Notes: generated by a model not told the origin, from the sequence alone. 64,000 nt of DNA from Mycosarcoma maydis (GCF_000328475.2 NC_026482.1:744001-808000), one strand, 5' to 3'; shown: positions 38,871 to 49,700, counted from the first letter of the stretch. Numbers and translations: made by a program.

Positions 38871-40421
38871 CTAGGGGATCCTCCTCCCACCGGATTGCGG
38901 CGAAGCAAGCGACAAATCTAAATTTAGACCCCTTTCCATCTCTAGCGAGCGGAGATACGAGAGATCGTGATCCGTGTGAATCTGCTGAGGCTGCTCCGCT
39001 TCTTGGGCTGGCCTTGGGTAGCGCGGTCGAGGACGGATTGGCGCTTCCGGAACGAATCCGTTTTGCGAGTTGAAAAAGTCATATTCATACGTTTGTGGCT
39101 CTGGAGCGGCTGGAGGATAAGCTGCGCTTGACGATGTGCCGCCTATACTCTGAGTGTGCCGGGGGCTTTCCGACGAAAGTTGCAACCCCTCGTTCAGAGA
39201 CTTCAGGAGACCTTTGCGAATGCCGAAGTGAGGGTCTTTCGACGATGGACGTGTCGACGGCAGTTGCGTACTTTCGTACAGAGCCGTAGGAGACCCTTTC
39301 TGACGCTGCAAAGGACGCCTTTCGCTTTCATCGGGTATCAGCTTCAGATGAGCGTTAGGGTGTACGGAAGAAGCACTCGAACCCTCGGGAGACCATAAAC
39401 TGTGCAGCATCTCCTGGAGTCCTGATTGTTGGTCCCCTCTGGAATGGTGGACAGTTACTGGCTGCTCCTTTGAGTTTCTGGAAACCTCGGGGGGAGCGTT
39501 AGCTTGCTCGACCACATTTGCAGAGCTTGCATGATTGGGTTCAACACGTGGCTCGGACAACGGAGCCTGTTCGCTTCGAGAGGCTGGCAAAACGGCTGAC
39601 AATTCCTTTTCCGTCCAAGCTTGCCTCTCTGCAGGGGTGAAAAAGCTGGAATCAATCAACCTTCCAGGCAATCGAAGAGCGCGATGCCACAGTGACGACA
39701 TGAATTGCCGTTCAGGTGAATTGATTTTAGCCAGCCAAATGGGCTCTTTCTGCCCCAAAATCTGTCGAAGTGCAGCAGATGCCTGAGACGGATCATTTCG
39801 GTAAGCTTTTGCATACAATGCGGGCGAAGTTGGAAACTGGTAGACCACTCGGAAGCGGAGAAGTGCGGTATTAATGGGATTGAAGTAAGGACGAACGATG
39901 GCGGTTGGGAGCCAGAAGCCGTTTGAGGTGTGAGTCTTGAACTTGTCAAACCTTATCAGATCAAGAGAACGCACGATTCTACCTGATGAGAGCCGGATAT
40001 GGGCGTGGACAAGCTCATTCGGCCTTTGCGGATCGGCGATAAGCAGCGGCATCGAAAACCACGGTGAAGCGGTGCTTCCGCGGCCAAGCATCTGCTCGAT
40101 ACCATTTGTCACCAGCCTATGCACCGGCAGAAATCGAATGGTGTTAAGAGATTCGAAAATTGCACCTGTCTGGAACGCCGAACTGGCCGCTCTCTCTTTA
40201 GCCTGCCGGGTAAGATGGACCAATGCGTTGGCAAGGAATTCGTCCGCCTGTCGCTCGTCATAACGCGGGCCATTTTCGAGATGACGCCCCGACCTGAGCG
40301 TCTCTATTGCATCCGACGACCAGCCGAAGGCATCCAAGCGAGCCGGAAATACGGCGCAAGCCGTCTCCAAGAAAATGAGCAAGCCAAGCGCGCCGAGCAC
40401 GGCGACGAAAAGTTGACGCAT
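38871..40421 (-). CDS. E7: predicted secreted protein, long type, cluster border
   Basis: Unrecognised family. The frame is open to 40574 (567 residues), but a TATA-like TATAAG at 40517-40512 and a signal peptide favour the ATG at 40421 (516 residues): MRQLFVAVLGALGLLIFLET then ACAVFPARLDAFGW. Residues about 35-280 appear globular and include WFSMPLLIADPQRPNELVHA, LDLIRFDKFKTH and WLPTAIVRPYFNPINTALLR, which align with E1. The last ~230 residues are Ser/Pro/Gln/Glu-rich and probably disordered, with PEAPIRPRPRYPRPAQE. E1 and E7 face each other across the cluster. A relation to the Eff1-type long secreted proteins of U. maydis is possible from memory of their length and low cysteine, but untested. 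Confidence 0.78.
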   Translation of the reverse strand: MRQLFVAVLGALGLLIFLETACAVFPARLDAFGWSSDAIETLRSGRHLENGPRYDERQADEFLANALVHLTRQAKERAASSAFQTGAIFESLNTIRFLPVHRLVTNGIEQMLGRGSTASPWFSMPLLIADPQRPNELVHAHIRLSSGRIVRSLDLIRFDKFKTHTSNGFWLPTAIVRPYFNPINTALLRFRVVYQFPTSPALYAKAYRNDPSQASAALRQILGQKEPIWLAKINSPERQFMSSLWHRALRLPGRLIDSSFFTPAERQAWTEKELSAVLPASRSEQAPLSEPRVEPNHASSANVVEQANAPPEVSRNSKEQPVTVHHSRGDQQSGLQEMLHSLWSPEGSSASSVHPNAHLKLIPDESERRPLQRQKGSPTALYESTQLPSTRPSSKDPHFGIRKGLLKSLNEGLQLSSESPRHTQSIGGTSSSAAYPPAAPEPQTYEYDFFNSQNGFVPEAPIRPRPRYPRPAQEAEQPQQIHTDHDLSYLRSLEMERGLNLDLSLASPQSGGRRIP

Positions 40422-40511
40422 GGTGACGATAACGTGGAGAGAGACACAAAGACAGAGGGTTGTGATGGGCCTCAAGACACCTAATTCGCCGAAATTGCTC
40501 ATCAGGCACCT

Positions 40512-40517
40512 CTTATA
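40512..40517 (-). promoter_or_regulatory. TATA-like box of E7
   Basis: TATAAG on the reverse strand, 91-96 bases before the ATG at 40421 but inside the longer open frame. It argues against the upstream start at 40574. Confidence 0.5.
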
Positions 40518-41358
40518 AGCTTTCAAGTGTTTGCTTCGAGATCTTGATGTAAGCGAGGGAGACAAAGCCTTCATCGCAAATCCTTGCGGTGGGTCCCGAC
40601 GTCGTCTCGACCTTTGCAGCTGGCTTCATCGCGACGGTGTAGTTCATATTACAGCCAAACCTCGAGTAGGTTGCCGGACATAAACTTCTATCTCAAGCAT
40701 ATTGGTCAACCGTTCATCAGCTGAAGCGTATCAAGCTTTTCTTGACCTCGAACTTGTTTTTGATACTGTCCAAGACGCGAGATCCGGTGTTCTTAGTCTC
40801 GGAGTCGTGGTGCGTGGGATTCTGTGCCAGAATTCGCGGCTGGAGAAGAAGAAAATGAAGAACACATATGAAAAAAGGGGGCGATAAAAATGAAGGAAAA
40901 TCCCAGCGTTGATCCCTCAATATCGAGCTTCAACACTCACGACTCGTGACCGAGAAGCACACGCCGCGGGCGAGAAAAGTGAAATAACTTAACTATATAG
41001 TTTATCCATCAACAAAGCTGCACGAACCCGTCACCGCACAGCCAAAAATCGTTGATCGTGCACGGCGTTGTTGCGTTGACGAGCGGACCCTGAACTTCGA
41101 GAATCAAATCGTGGCTCTCACTGTCTCTGAGGCGTTGTCTGGATTGTGAGGGAGTCGAAAATCACGAACAAATATGCCTTCGATAAGGCAGGTGGTGGTA
41201 ATTGTACATCGCGATGTTTCGGAAAGCCACGCTCAGCGCAATACTTCATCCTCGCTATAGCGAGGGCCTTCCCGACAGCTCGCGCAGCGTGGGAAGATTG
41301 TTCGTGTCTGTTCGGGGTCTGTGACCGCTCAACATGCAATCACCTCTATCTTGCTTCT

Positions 41359-41364
41359 TATAAA
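41359..41364 (+). promoter_or_regulatory. TATA box of the alpha-amylase gene
   Basis: TATAAA, about 117 bases before the ATG at 41481, with a pyrimidine-rich stretch between. Confidence 0.5.
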
Positions 41365-41480
41365 GCACTATCCTTCCGCCTGGACCTTCGAGTACGTCTT
41401 GTCCAGCTCTCTTCACAGGCTTCATCTCTTGCTTTGCAACGCCACCGACGAATCAAACCACCGTCGCATTTCATTTCAAG

Positions 41481-43091
41481 ATGGCTTCCTCCGCCAACAA
41501 GCATGCCGACAAGCATGAGCACAACTACACCATGATGCAGGCTTTCGAGTGGTACACGCAAGGCGAGGGCAAGCACTGGCAGTGGCTCGGTGACAATGCC
41601 AAACGCTTTGCCGATATGGGCATCACCGCCGTATGGATCCCGCCTCCCACCAAGGGCGCTTCTGCTTCAAGCACAGGTTACGATATTTACGACACCTGGG
41701 ATTTGGGCGAGTTTGCGCATCCTCGAGACGAGAAGGCTGGTGTGAAGCCTCCCAACAGGACCAAGTACGGTACTCGAGAACAGCTCGAGAAGGCTATGCA
41801 GGAGCTTCGCAAAAATGGAATTTCGATCTACGTCGACGCCGTGCTTAACCACCGAATGGGCGCCGACGAGCTGCAAACCTTTAAGGCTCGCATGGTTGAT
41901 TCAAACGACCGTACAAAGTTCTGCTCCGATCCCTACGACATCCAGGGCTGGACTAAGTTCACCTTTCCCGGCCGAAAGGACAAGTACTCTGACTTCAAGT
42001 GGGGCTTCGAACACTTTGCCGGAGTTGACTGGGATCAAAAATCAGACACCAAGGCGATCTTCCGTATCGAAGGCGATGGCAAGAGCTGGGCTACTGACGT
42101 CGACAAAGAGAATGGTAACTACAGCTTTCTGATGGGCGCAGATATCGACCATTCGCATCCAGATGCCAAGCGAGATCTGCTAAACTGGGGTGCTTGGATA
42201 ATGCGCAACTTCCCTGTCGCTGGTTTCCGATTTGATGCCGTGAAGCATATCTCTCGAGAGTTCATTCACGACTTTGTCAAACACATCCGCGAAGAGGCAC
42301 GCAAGCTACGGGAGGAAAGAGGGCTTGAGCCTGCGGACGAGTCAGAGGGACCCATCGCGTTCAGCGTCGGAGAGTTCTGGAAAGACAGTCTAGGCTCTTG
42401 TCTCGAGTACCTGGGCAAGTTTGGAGACGAGCAATTTTCGCTCTTCGACGCGCCTCTGCACTACAACTTCAAAGAGGCTGGTGACGGTGCTGAATCTTAC
42501 GATCTGCGCAAGATTTTTGACGACACTGTCGTTCAAGCTCGACCTATTGATGCGGTCACCTTGGTAGACAACCACGATACGCAACAGGGCCAGGCACTAG
42601 AGTCGACTGTGCCTGCGCAGTTCAAGCCGCTGGCGTACTCTCTTATTCTGATGCGCATCGATGGCTATCCTTGCGTCTTCCTCGGAGACCTCGATGGCTG
42701 CAACCCTACTGGCATCGACAATGGAGAAGGAAAGGCGGACCCGATGGCGGATCTCGAGAAATTCGTCAAGGCGCGCAAGTACTATGCTTACGGTGAGCAG
42801 AAGGATGTCTGGGATCATCCCAACTGCGTTGCTTGGGTCAGGACTGGCACCAAGGCTGACGACGGCTCGGGTTACGATGCTTCGGTCACCATCATCTGCA
42901 ACGGCTCTGCACAAGGTACCAAATGGGTCGAGGTTGGTAAGCGCTACGCTGGCCAGAACTTTGTCGATGTCATCGGATGGTTCCAGGGCCAAGCCAAAGT
43001 CAACGAGGATGGCTGGGTCGAGGTGCACTGCCATCCACGCTCAGCCTCCATCTGGGTTCCGGAGGACTCCAAGCATCGAGAGTTCTTCTAA
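41481..43091 (+). CDS. Intracellular-type alpha-amylase, GH13
   Basis: Cleaves alpha-1,4-glucan bonds. The 536-residue protein starts MASSANKHADKHEHNYTMMQ and has no signal peptide. MMQAFEWYT and GITAVWIPPPTKGASASSTG resemble the bacterial and fungal cytosolic GH13_5 group rather than secreted fungal amylases. GH13 regions seen: VDAVLNHRMGADE (region I), GFRFDAVKHI (nucleophile Asp252), FSVGEFWKDSLG (acid/base Glu298) and TLVDNHDTQQGQ (Asp366). All three catalytic acids are present. Fungal members have been linked to cell-wall alpha-glucan synthesis or glycogen turnover; which applies here is not shown. The promoter has a TATAAA at 41359. Its position next to the secreted-protein cluster may be chance. 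Confidence 0.92.
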   Translation: MASSANKHADKHEHNYTMMQAFEWYTQGEGKHWQWLGDNAKRFADMGITAVWIPPPTKGASASSTGYDIYDTWDLGEFAHPRDEKAGVKPPNRTKYGTREQLEKAMQELRKNGISIYVDAVLNHRMGADELQTFKARMVDSNDRTKFCSDPYDIQGWTKFTFPGRKDKYSDFKWGFEHFAGVDWDQKSDTKAIFRIEGDGKSWATDVDKENGNYSFLMGADIDHSHPDAKRDLLNWGAWIMRNFPVAGFRFDAVKHISREFIHDFVKHIREEARKLREERGLEPADESEGPIAFSVGEFWKDSLGSCLEYLGKFGDEQFSLFDAPLHYNFKEAGDGAESYDLRKIFDDTVVQARPIDAVTLVDNHDTQQGQALESTVPAQFKPLAYSLILMRIDGYPCVFLGDLDGCNPTGIDNGEGKADPMADLEKFVKARKYYAYGEQKDVWDHPNCVAWVRTGTKADDGSGYDASVTIICNGSAQGTKWVEVGKRYAGQNFVDVIGWFQGQAKVNEDGWVEVHCHPRSASIWVPEDSKHREFF

Positions 43092-44608
43092 GCTTGTGCC
43101 CAAGACTTTCGTGATGGACCCGGACAGATATTTTGACCGCAGACTAGAAGTGAAATGCTAGAAATGGTTCTCGAGAATCATTCGTGATTTGCGATCTCAA
43201 GTGTGCGTCTTGGTCTGGTACGAGACTCTCCTTCAGGATCATGGCTGGTGACCAACAATGATGGTGAATTCTGTTCCCGATAAATCTGAGCCGATCGATT
43301 GACTGACGTTAACTGTCCAAAGTGCGTGGTGCTTCAGTCGTGAGTAATGAGGGATAGTTTAAAAAGTGATCATATATCGTGAAAAAGCACGAAGAGGGAA
43401 ATCAAGGAACCGACCTATCGGCTTTGCCGATCGAATCGTGAATAGAAGCGAAAAAGGGCCGTGGGCCATGGATGCGCCCCGAATAGAATTACGAATCAAG
43501 AATCACGAATGTTTGGAGAGCGATCTTGCTCGGATCTCTACACCCCACAAACGACCGTGAACGTTGGTAGTCAACTTATAATAGAAACACTATTAAAACT
43601 GCATTAGCGCGTACACAGTACCGCAGGCACAAACCGCATAGTTCGGCGCTGAGCATCTCGGAGTTTGAATCGCCTAGTCTTAAGTTCATACTAAGATTGT
43701 ATGGAAGCGTGAGCAATCTAAGTTTCATCGATCTCGGCAAGGCAGAACGCATTCGAATGGTTGGGGAAGGCAATTGTTGCTGTTCATGCACGTTGAGAAA
43801 CAATGACGAGTGTTGCTACTACAACCGCATGGAAGCTCTATCTAGCACTCGATCTGACACAACATGAATACATCAGGAACCACGCATGCTGTTCTGTTCA
43901 AAGCGTGGGAAGCAGTCAGGAGCTTGGACAGATGCATTCACGATTCGTCATGAGATGCGATCGAAACTATATTGCTTGCAGCATTCGTGGTTGTAATCCC
44001 AGATGCGGCCGATGCGCTTGGATGCTGTCTCGACATCGGCTTAGGCCGATTTCACAACGCGAGCACTTTGTTGAGAACGTGGGTTTGGGACAAGACAATA
44101 GCGAGCAAACTTCCCGAATACCGTCGGAAGTGGTCTTTGAACCTCTGACCCGCACCATCGGCATCCTCTCACACTCTTTCAGTTGAAGTGAGTTTCAGTT
44201 GAAGTGAGTTTGAATTGAAGTAAGATCCAAAGCTGCACGAGCGAGGCACTACTGTAAGTCAATCACGAATTCGACGTTCGCCTTGCATGCGATCCAATTC
44301 TGTCAGATTCACAACGTCTTCTCACACTCTGGCTTCAAAAATTCCGAGCTCGGCTCTGCGGTTTCACCATATCTTGGCAACGATCTTTGAGCCTCCGCTC
44401 ATCTATCGCGTATCTATCGCGTGGTCACCCAGATCTTGGCACAAGTTGGACACGCATTTTAAACAAGGCTAACGACATCCGATTCTTTGCAACTAGAGTA
44501 CTTCCATGACTAAACAAACTATCGATACTTATCAAAAACAACTAGCTAAAGACGGAGTCTGCGACAGAGAAGGGACGAGTGCTTATGCGTACATAGAGAC
44601 GAACGATA
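43092..44608. other. 1.5-kb intergenic region amylase-C2H2 factor
   Basis: Lies between convergent genes. Contains a 16-bp minisatellite (44177-44224) and heptamer words near 43170 and 43495-43510. Only short frames without family content. An independent transcript is possible but not supported. Confidence 0.5.
44177..44224 (+). repeat. 16-bp tandem repeat, three copies
   Basis: Two perfect copies of TTTCAGTTGAAGTGAG followed by one degenerate copy (TTTGAATTGAAGTAAG). Confidence 0.85.
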
Positions 44609-46552
44609 TCAAGCAAAGTGGGCTGGAAGCTGCATGCCGCCGTTGGACTCTTGCATGTCGGGTGACGAGTTGGCACTGAGACCCCCAGCAGGCTGAAGCA
44701 CCTGACGAGCGTGCATCGGCTTGCTCAAAGCAATGGGTCCACCCAGGCAAGACTGGCTGATGGAACCTCGTTTGGCGCCGATCGACACAGCCGCCTGAGC
44801 AGCAGCGGCCGCAGCGGCAGCAGCTGCCGCGTAGGGATCATGTCGTGGCTCGCTGGTCTTGTACTTGTCCGAGCCCGCTGTGAGCGAGAGAAGCTCGGAC
44901 GAACGGCCAACTAGGCCAGCTGGTCGAAAGTGCGTCTTGAGATGCTGAGCAAGATTGTCGGATCGACCAAAGTGTTTGCCGCACGTCTCGACCGGGCACT
45001 TGTGCGGACGTTCTTGGGTATGGGTGCGATTGTGACGCTTGAGATGCTCCATCCTCTTGAAGCGCTTACCGCAGTGGCAGACGTGGTGTTTATCAGCCGA
45101 GCTGACAATGAGAGGAGGTGGACCAGCGTTGCGAGCGCGGCCTCGGGCCGTGGTGCGTGTAACCGAACCCGAGATGCTGCGGCTACGACCATCGAGCATT
45201 GATGTGAACGGACCATCGTTGACAGGCGAACTCATCGAGAACATACTGTTGCTGCGATGACCTGACATCTGCGGGGCGCTGTAGTAAGGGTCGAAGCCCG
45301 GTGAGAACAAGTCGTGGGTAGGCGTCGAGGGATGCAAGTAGCTCGTCCTTCGACCCTCGGCTAACGAGCCAATCGAAGACGAAGGTGTAGAGGGAAATGA
45401 GGCAAGCGACGACGAGGCCTCTGACGATGTCGAAGAGCGCGAGAGCGGTGGCACTCCACTCGACGACGGCGCCGAGGCTACCCTTGCCATGGCCGACGAC
45501 GACATGCCAGCAGGCGACATGTCGGGCAGGCTGGTTCGGTGAGATGGGAAGCTAGTAGGGCTTTGGAAGTGATCGCGGAAGGCGAGGTTAGCTTGGAAGC
45601 TGGGCTCATGCTTGGATACGCTGTTGAGACCGGAGAGGCTGAGCAAGGGTGGGTGGTCCTTGCCCTCGGTGCCCATCTCATGAGGCGCGTACGGGTCAGT
45701 GTGACCGCTGTCAGTGCTAATAAGCCTTCGAAGGGCGATGGCCGAAGGAGGATAGAAAGGCGAGCTTGGACTGGAAAAGTCACCTCGGATCGAGTGGTCG
45801 GGTGTCGAGCCAGGAGAGTACGAGTGACCAGGAGTGAAGGAACACGGACCGGCGCCGAGAGAAGCACGGCTCATGACTGAGTGAGGCGTGAAAGGCAGCT
45901 GAGCAGCGCGGAACCCTTCGCTGAGGTTGATCATAGGCTGTCCCGAAAAGGTGCCGGTCGACGTGGGCATTGGAGTAGTCTCTTCAGAGCCGTCCGACTC
46001 GTTGATCCTCTGAGGATGACCCATATGCGAATCGGTATGATGGCTGGAAAGCATCGAGACGTCGAACGACTGAGCAGCTCGACGCTTGAACTGCGAAGGA
46101 GGTGGCATCTCAAGACTCAGCTCGTCTTGACCGTGCGAGAGTGCTAGTAGAGCATTGTGTTGCTCGGGCTGGAATGCATTTTGAGGGTGGTCAGGGTACA
46201 ATGGCAGGTCAGGATGACCAGAAGTGTCGGGAGTACCGAGCGCAAGACCGGACAGCGACGTCAGCGTTCCGGGCAGGTTCATCGGAGACTCGAGGGGCGT
46301 AAAGGAGCGAGGCGAGTAAGAGCCATTTGCGCTTGAGTGGTCGCCAGCCTGCTCTAGACTGAGGCACGATGAGGAAGTAGCAGAGCTGACCGAGCCACGC
46401 CTCGCCCCGTAGAAGGGCTGCGGCATACCAGACATCGGCAGGCCAAATGCGGGCATCGAATGAGATTGAGACATGGCAACAGAGTCATGAGGTTGCGTCT
46501 CGGGCGAGAGGCTGCCCAGAAGGCCGAGAGAGTTTGTACTAGGCGCGTCCAT
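44609..46552 (-). CDS. C2H2 zinc-finger transcription factor
   Basis: A 647-residue protein with two adjacent C2H2 fingers at about residues 490-541: CHCGKRFKRMEHLKRHNRTH, then CPVETCGKHFGRSDNLAQHL and KTH, linked by TQERPHK. The first finger has a tight C-x-C spacing. The HLKRH and SDNLAQHLKTH helices resemble BrlA/Msn2-type fungal regulators, so a GC-rich target is likely. The long N-terminal part is Ser/Pro/Gln-rich and low-complexity, typical of an activation region; a tract of about ten alanines lies after the fingers (around residue 575). Smuts use several C2H2 factors (for example Biz1, Mzr1, Rbf1) in mating and infection; I cannot tell whether this is one of them. The 100-N gap lies 137 bases upstream, so a missing 5' exon cannot be excluded. 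Confidence 0.85.
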   Translation of the reverse strand: MDAPSTNSLGLLGSLSPETQPHDSVAMSQSHSMPAFGLPMSGMPQPFYGARRGSVSSATSSSCLSLEQAGDHSSANGSYSPRSFTPLESPMNLPGTLTSLSGLALGTPDTSGHPDLPLYPDHPQNAFQPEQHNALLALSHGQDELSLEMPPPSQFKRRAAQSFDVSMLSSHHTDSHMGHPQRINESDGSEETTPMPTSTGTFSGQPMINLSEGFRAAQLPFTPHSVMSRASLGAGPCSFTPGHSYSPGSTPDHSIRGDFSSPSSPFYPPSAIALRRLISTDSGHTDPYAPHEMGTEGKDHPPLLSLSGLNSVSKHEPSFQANLAFRDHFQSPTSFPSHRTSLPDMSPAGMSSSAMARVASAPSSSGVPPLSRSSTSSEASSSLASFPSTPSSSIGSLAEGRRTSYLHPSTPTHDLFSPGFDPYYSAPQMSGHRSNSMFSMSSPVNDGPFTSMLDGRSRSISGSVTRTTARGRARNAGPPPLIVSSADKHHVCHCGKRFKRMEHLKRHNRTHTQERPHKCPVETCGKHFGRSDNLAQHLKTHFRPAGLVGRSSELLSLTAGSDKYKTSEPRHDPYAAAAAAAAAAAQAAVSIGAKRGSISQSCLGGPIALSKPMHARQVLQPAGGLSANSSPDMQESNGGMQLPAHFA

Positions 46553-46689
46553 GATGTTGATGCGAAAGTATTAGAGGGTCTGCGTTCAAGTCGGAAAGAG
46601 AGCTGTTGGTCGTACGAATGTATGTGTCTGGGTCGTCGAAGCTTGGATAATGAGATGACAGAGCGTTGCTGATGAGGTAAAGTACGATT

Positions 46690-46789
46690 NNNNNNNNNNN
46701 NNNNNNNNNNNNNNNNNNNNNNNNNNNNNNNNNNNNNNNNNNNNNNNNNNNNNNNNNNNNNNNNNNNNNNNNNNNNNNNNNNNNNNNNN
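46690..46789. other. Assembly gap (100 N)
   Basis: Exactly 100 unknown bases, the usual placeholder for a gap of unknown size, followed by eight G residues (46790-46797). Reading frames drawn across it are artefacts. Confidence 0.98.
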
Positions 46790-49700
46790 GGGGGGGGATG
46801 TACACAATCTGTAAAGTCCAAGAGAGAGGTGGTTTTGTATCATTTGAGTGGCTAAGGCACTCTTTGACAGAGAAGGTACGCGACTGTGCAACCCATTCAG
46901 GCTCGGGCACAGGCGCCATAAATCGGCACAAGGAAGCATCATCCATGCGCAGAGATGAGCGAAACAGCATCCAAGCGTGGATCAAAGGTATTATTGTGAG
47001 ACGTATGGAAGTCTGACTGGCGGCAGAGCCAAGCTAAAACAGGAAGCGCAGCACGGCAGCTTTGGCAGCAAAGCCACGAAATGCTGCTGTCGGCCTCTTG
47101 CATTTTGGACAGCTACACGCCGAACAAGAGCCCCACGCTGGGTGTGAGCAGGCTACTCAGGCACAAATAGACGCATGCACGATTTGCCACCGCCCAAGAT
47201 CTGAGAAACAGCATGAATGCGGCTTAGTGATCGCGAGCTGCAGAGGGAACGTGAGTCACAGTGAGCCAAAAGGAGGCTTGCGACAAAGGTCAGACGGCCC
47301 TGTGAGACAACGGGAGCTGCTCTTCTTGGCCGGACGGGAGTGAGTCGAATAGCCAGACTTGGGTCTGCCTTGCACCCAAGTTGGGTAGCAGTAGGCAACA
47401 TGTGTGCATGAACAATCTCGGCTCGGTTCTATGATGGGGGACAGGAGGATGGGAAAGTGCAAAGGATCGGTGCGCTTCGACAGTGACGCCAGCATTCGGG
47501 CCCAACGCATTGGTAGATAGCAATCAGAGAGGAACACTCGGCAGAGACCAACAGCATAACCAGAAATGGGTGTTGCATTAATTGCACCTGGCGTACTGCA
47601 CTCGTGCATCGTGCCACTCTGCCGAAACCAAATCATACAAAAGGAATGAACACTAAAATAGGGCATCGAGCAGCTTACAGCTCAATGTTGACCCAGACCA
47701 GGACAACGAAGCGCGACATTAGCGTTTGCAGATGGCACTTACCTCTCCGTTTGCAACACTACGCGGAGCTATTCATTGCAGATGAAACTGCTCGACCGCT
47801 ACTACATGGAAGCGATAGACAACTCTAAAAGACCTGGTCTTGGAGTCTATAGGGGAAGGTGGCTAGGTGCTTGCGTGCTAGCGTGCTAGCGTGCCGCCGC
47901 GAGCCGTGTGCGGAACCAATACTGGATCTGAAGGGCGTCCAAAGCTCCTCGCCCTTCGTGGAAAGCAGATCATTCGCAACTCTCAAACCACGAAGCACGA
48001 AACACGACGCAGGACAAAGAGTCTGGCGGCTACATCTGCACGCTCCAAAGGCATGCAATTAGAAGCGGAGCACCGCTGGACGATCCAAACTGAGCCTCGC
48101 CTGGTTTGACTGAAGAAGATGCAAAGGGCGCGCAAATGAACTGCGAGTTCGAATTACTCGTGACCGAAATAATTGAAATTGTAAAAAATTGGACATATCA
48201 CTTATCATGGTGCGATTCTTTTTTCTTAACTATAACAGATAAAAATTGAGCGCAGGAATAGTGTGAGTGGCGAACAAGCAAGCAAGGGGTTCCATGTTAG
48301 CCGCACAAGTCCGTGCACACACTTTCTCGAATAGAGAGATAAATGAACAATATTCCGTGATTGCGTGAACGCAAAGTTTGCCAGATATTCAATTCCGATC
48401 AAGAGCAGTCATGAGTGTGGATCGGCAGATGTAATCAATCCGAACCGCGAACTACAGAATTGGCGCAACTGCAATTTTGAAACGAAATACGAAGGGTGGA
48501 TTTGCTTTCCGAGGTCTAGAAATTTACGGAATGTCGCCTGCTTCTTGGAGGCAGTGCCAGCTGACTTAACTTTGTAAGTCCGCTCCCGTTCTCACCACTC
48601 ACTCTGTCGCGCTGCGCCTGCTTCACCTTGTCTTTGCCACATGACAACCATCTTTAGACAGCATCGGTCTGACGCAAGTGCGCGTCACCCGAGACAAGAA
48701 AGTGGTGTATTCTGGCAATAAAAGCTATGGTCTTAGCAGCAAATAATGGTCCGAAGGCTTAGGGAGTCGCAAATAACCTTACGCTCTGCAAAGCAAGGGA
48801 CAGCCAGATGGGTAAGTTTGGCTGGACAAACGCAGTCTCGGATCTATGAGCATCAGGATTCCCATCGTTTCTGTTTCCAACCAATGCAGGAGTACATTCG
48901 CGAGCCGAATTTGGTTCTTTCATGTAGCTGAATTGTCCATCCTCTGTCCTTCTCCTGTTGCCCCATTACCCTCTTTTGACTCTCATATTTGGCATGGCAC
49001 TAGCGTTGCGTCGTGAAGACTGTCTCTCGATGGTCAGTATTGTGTCGCCACTGAGATAGCGTATCAACGGTTGTAAGAATTCGAGAGCTTCGACTCAGAA
49101 CTACTAAGTTGACTGCTTCTGCCGGCTTCTGGTTACGGCTCGGAAGATAGGGTGTTACATTCCTGTCTCATACTGTCACCATGTTGAAACACCTTCGGCA
49201 ATGACAGAAGAGTTTCGCGTAATACTGTACAGTACACTGAGACATATGCCTGTGTTGGTCTCAAGCGCACGTGCCAATCCTCAATTGAGACAGTGACGAC
49301 GTTGTGTTCATATTGATTTACAACTCGAATTTCGGACGCCGTTTGTTCGAGTCTTTCCCCGTCCTCTAAATTAGCTGTCCGTTGTACTGTCGGCCACTCA
49401 AGCCCTTGAGAGCCCCCCCGTTTACCGCGGAATCCGAACTCCTTTGTAACTCCTGCTACTATATATCCTCTTCGTCAAAATCATCCGCTGGGAAACTCAA
49501 GACGATCTGAATCTGTGTCTCAAGTGGACGTGTGCTCCAGCGGCATGGCGAGCATTTCGTGATTGTGAATTGAAAGAGGTCAAGGACGCGCGACTGCATC
49601 GTTGGGAGCAGATGCACTTGCTCTCTCACGCTGAGGAATGCACTGTCCAAGTGAGCCGGCTCCGACGGAAACTTGGAAGCACTGTCTTGCGACTATGCAT

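Larger units (their letters stand above)
40422..41480. promoter_or_regulatory. Divergent region E7 / alpha-amylase, right edge of the cluster
   Basis: Holds the E7 TATA-like box (40512-40517, reverse strand) and the amylase TATAAA (41359-41364). An AT-rich stretch, TAACTTAACTATATAG, lies near 40986-41001. Heptamer-like words (CTCACGACTCGTGAC near 40937) reappear here, marking the end of the cluster. No gene seen. Confidence 0.6.

Noticed and set aside
46354..46985. Reverse frames running through the N gap upstream of the C2H2 gene
   Set aside because: Their middle is unknown sequence; they exist only because Ns hide stops.
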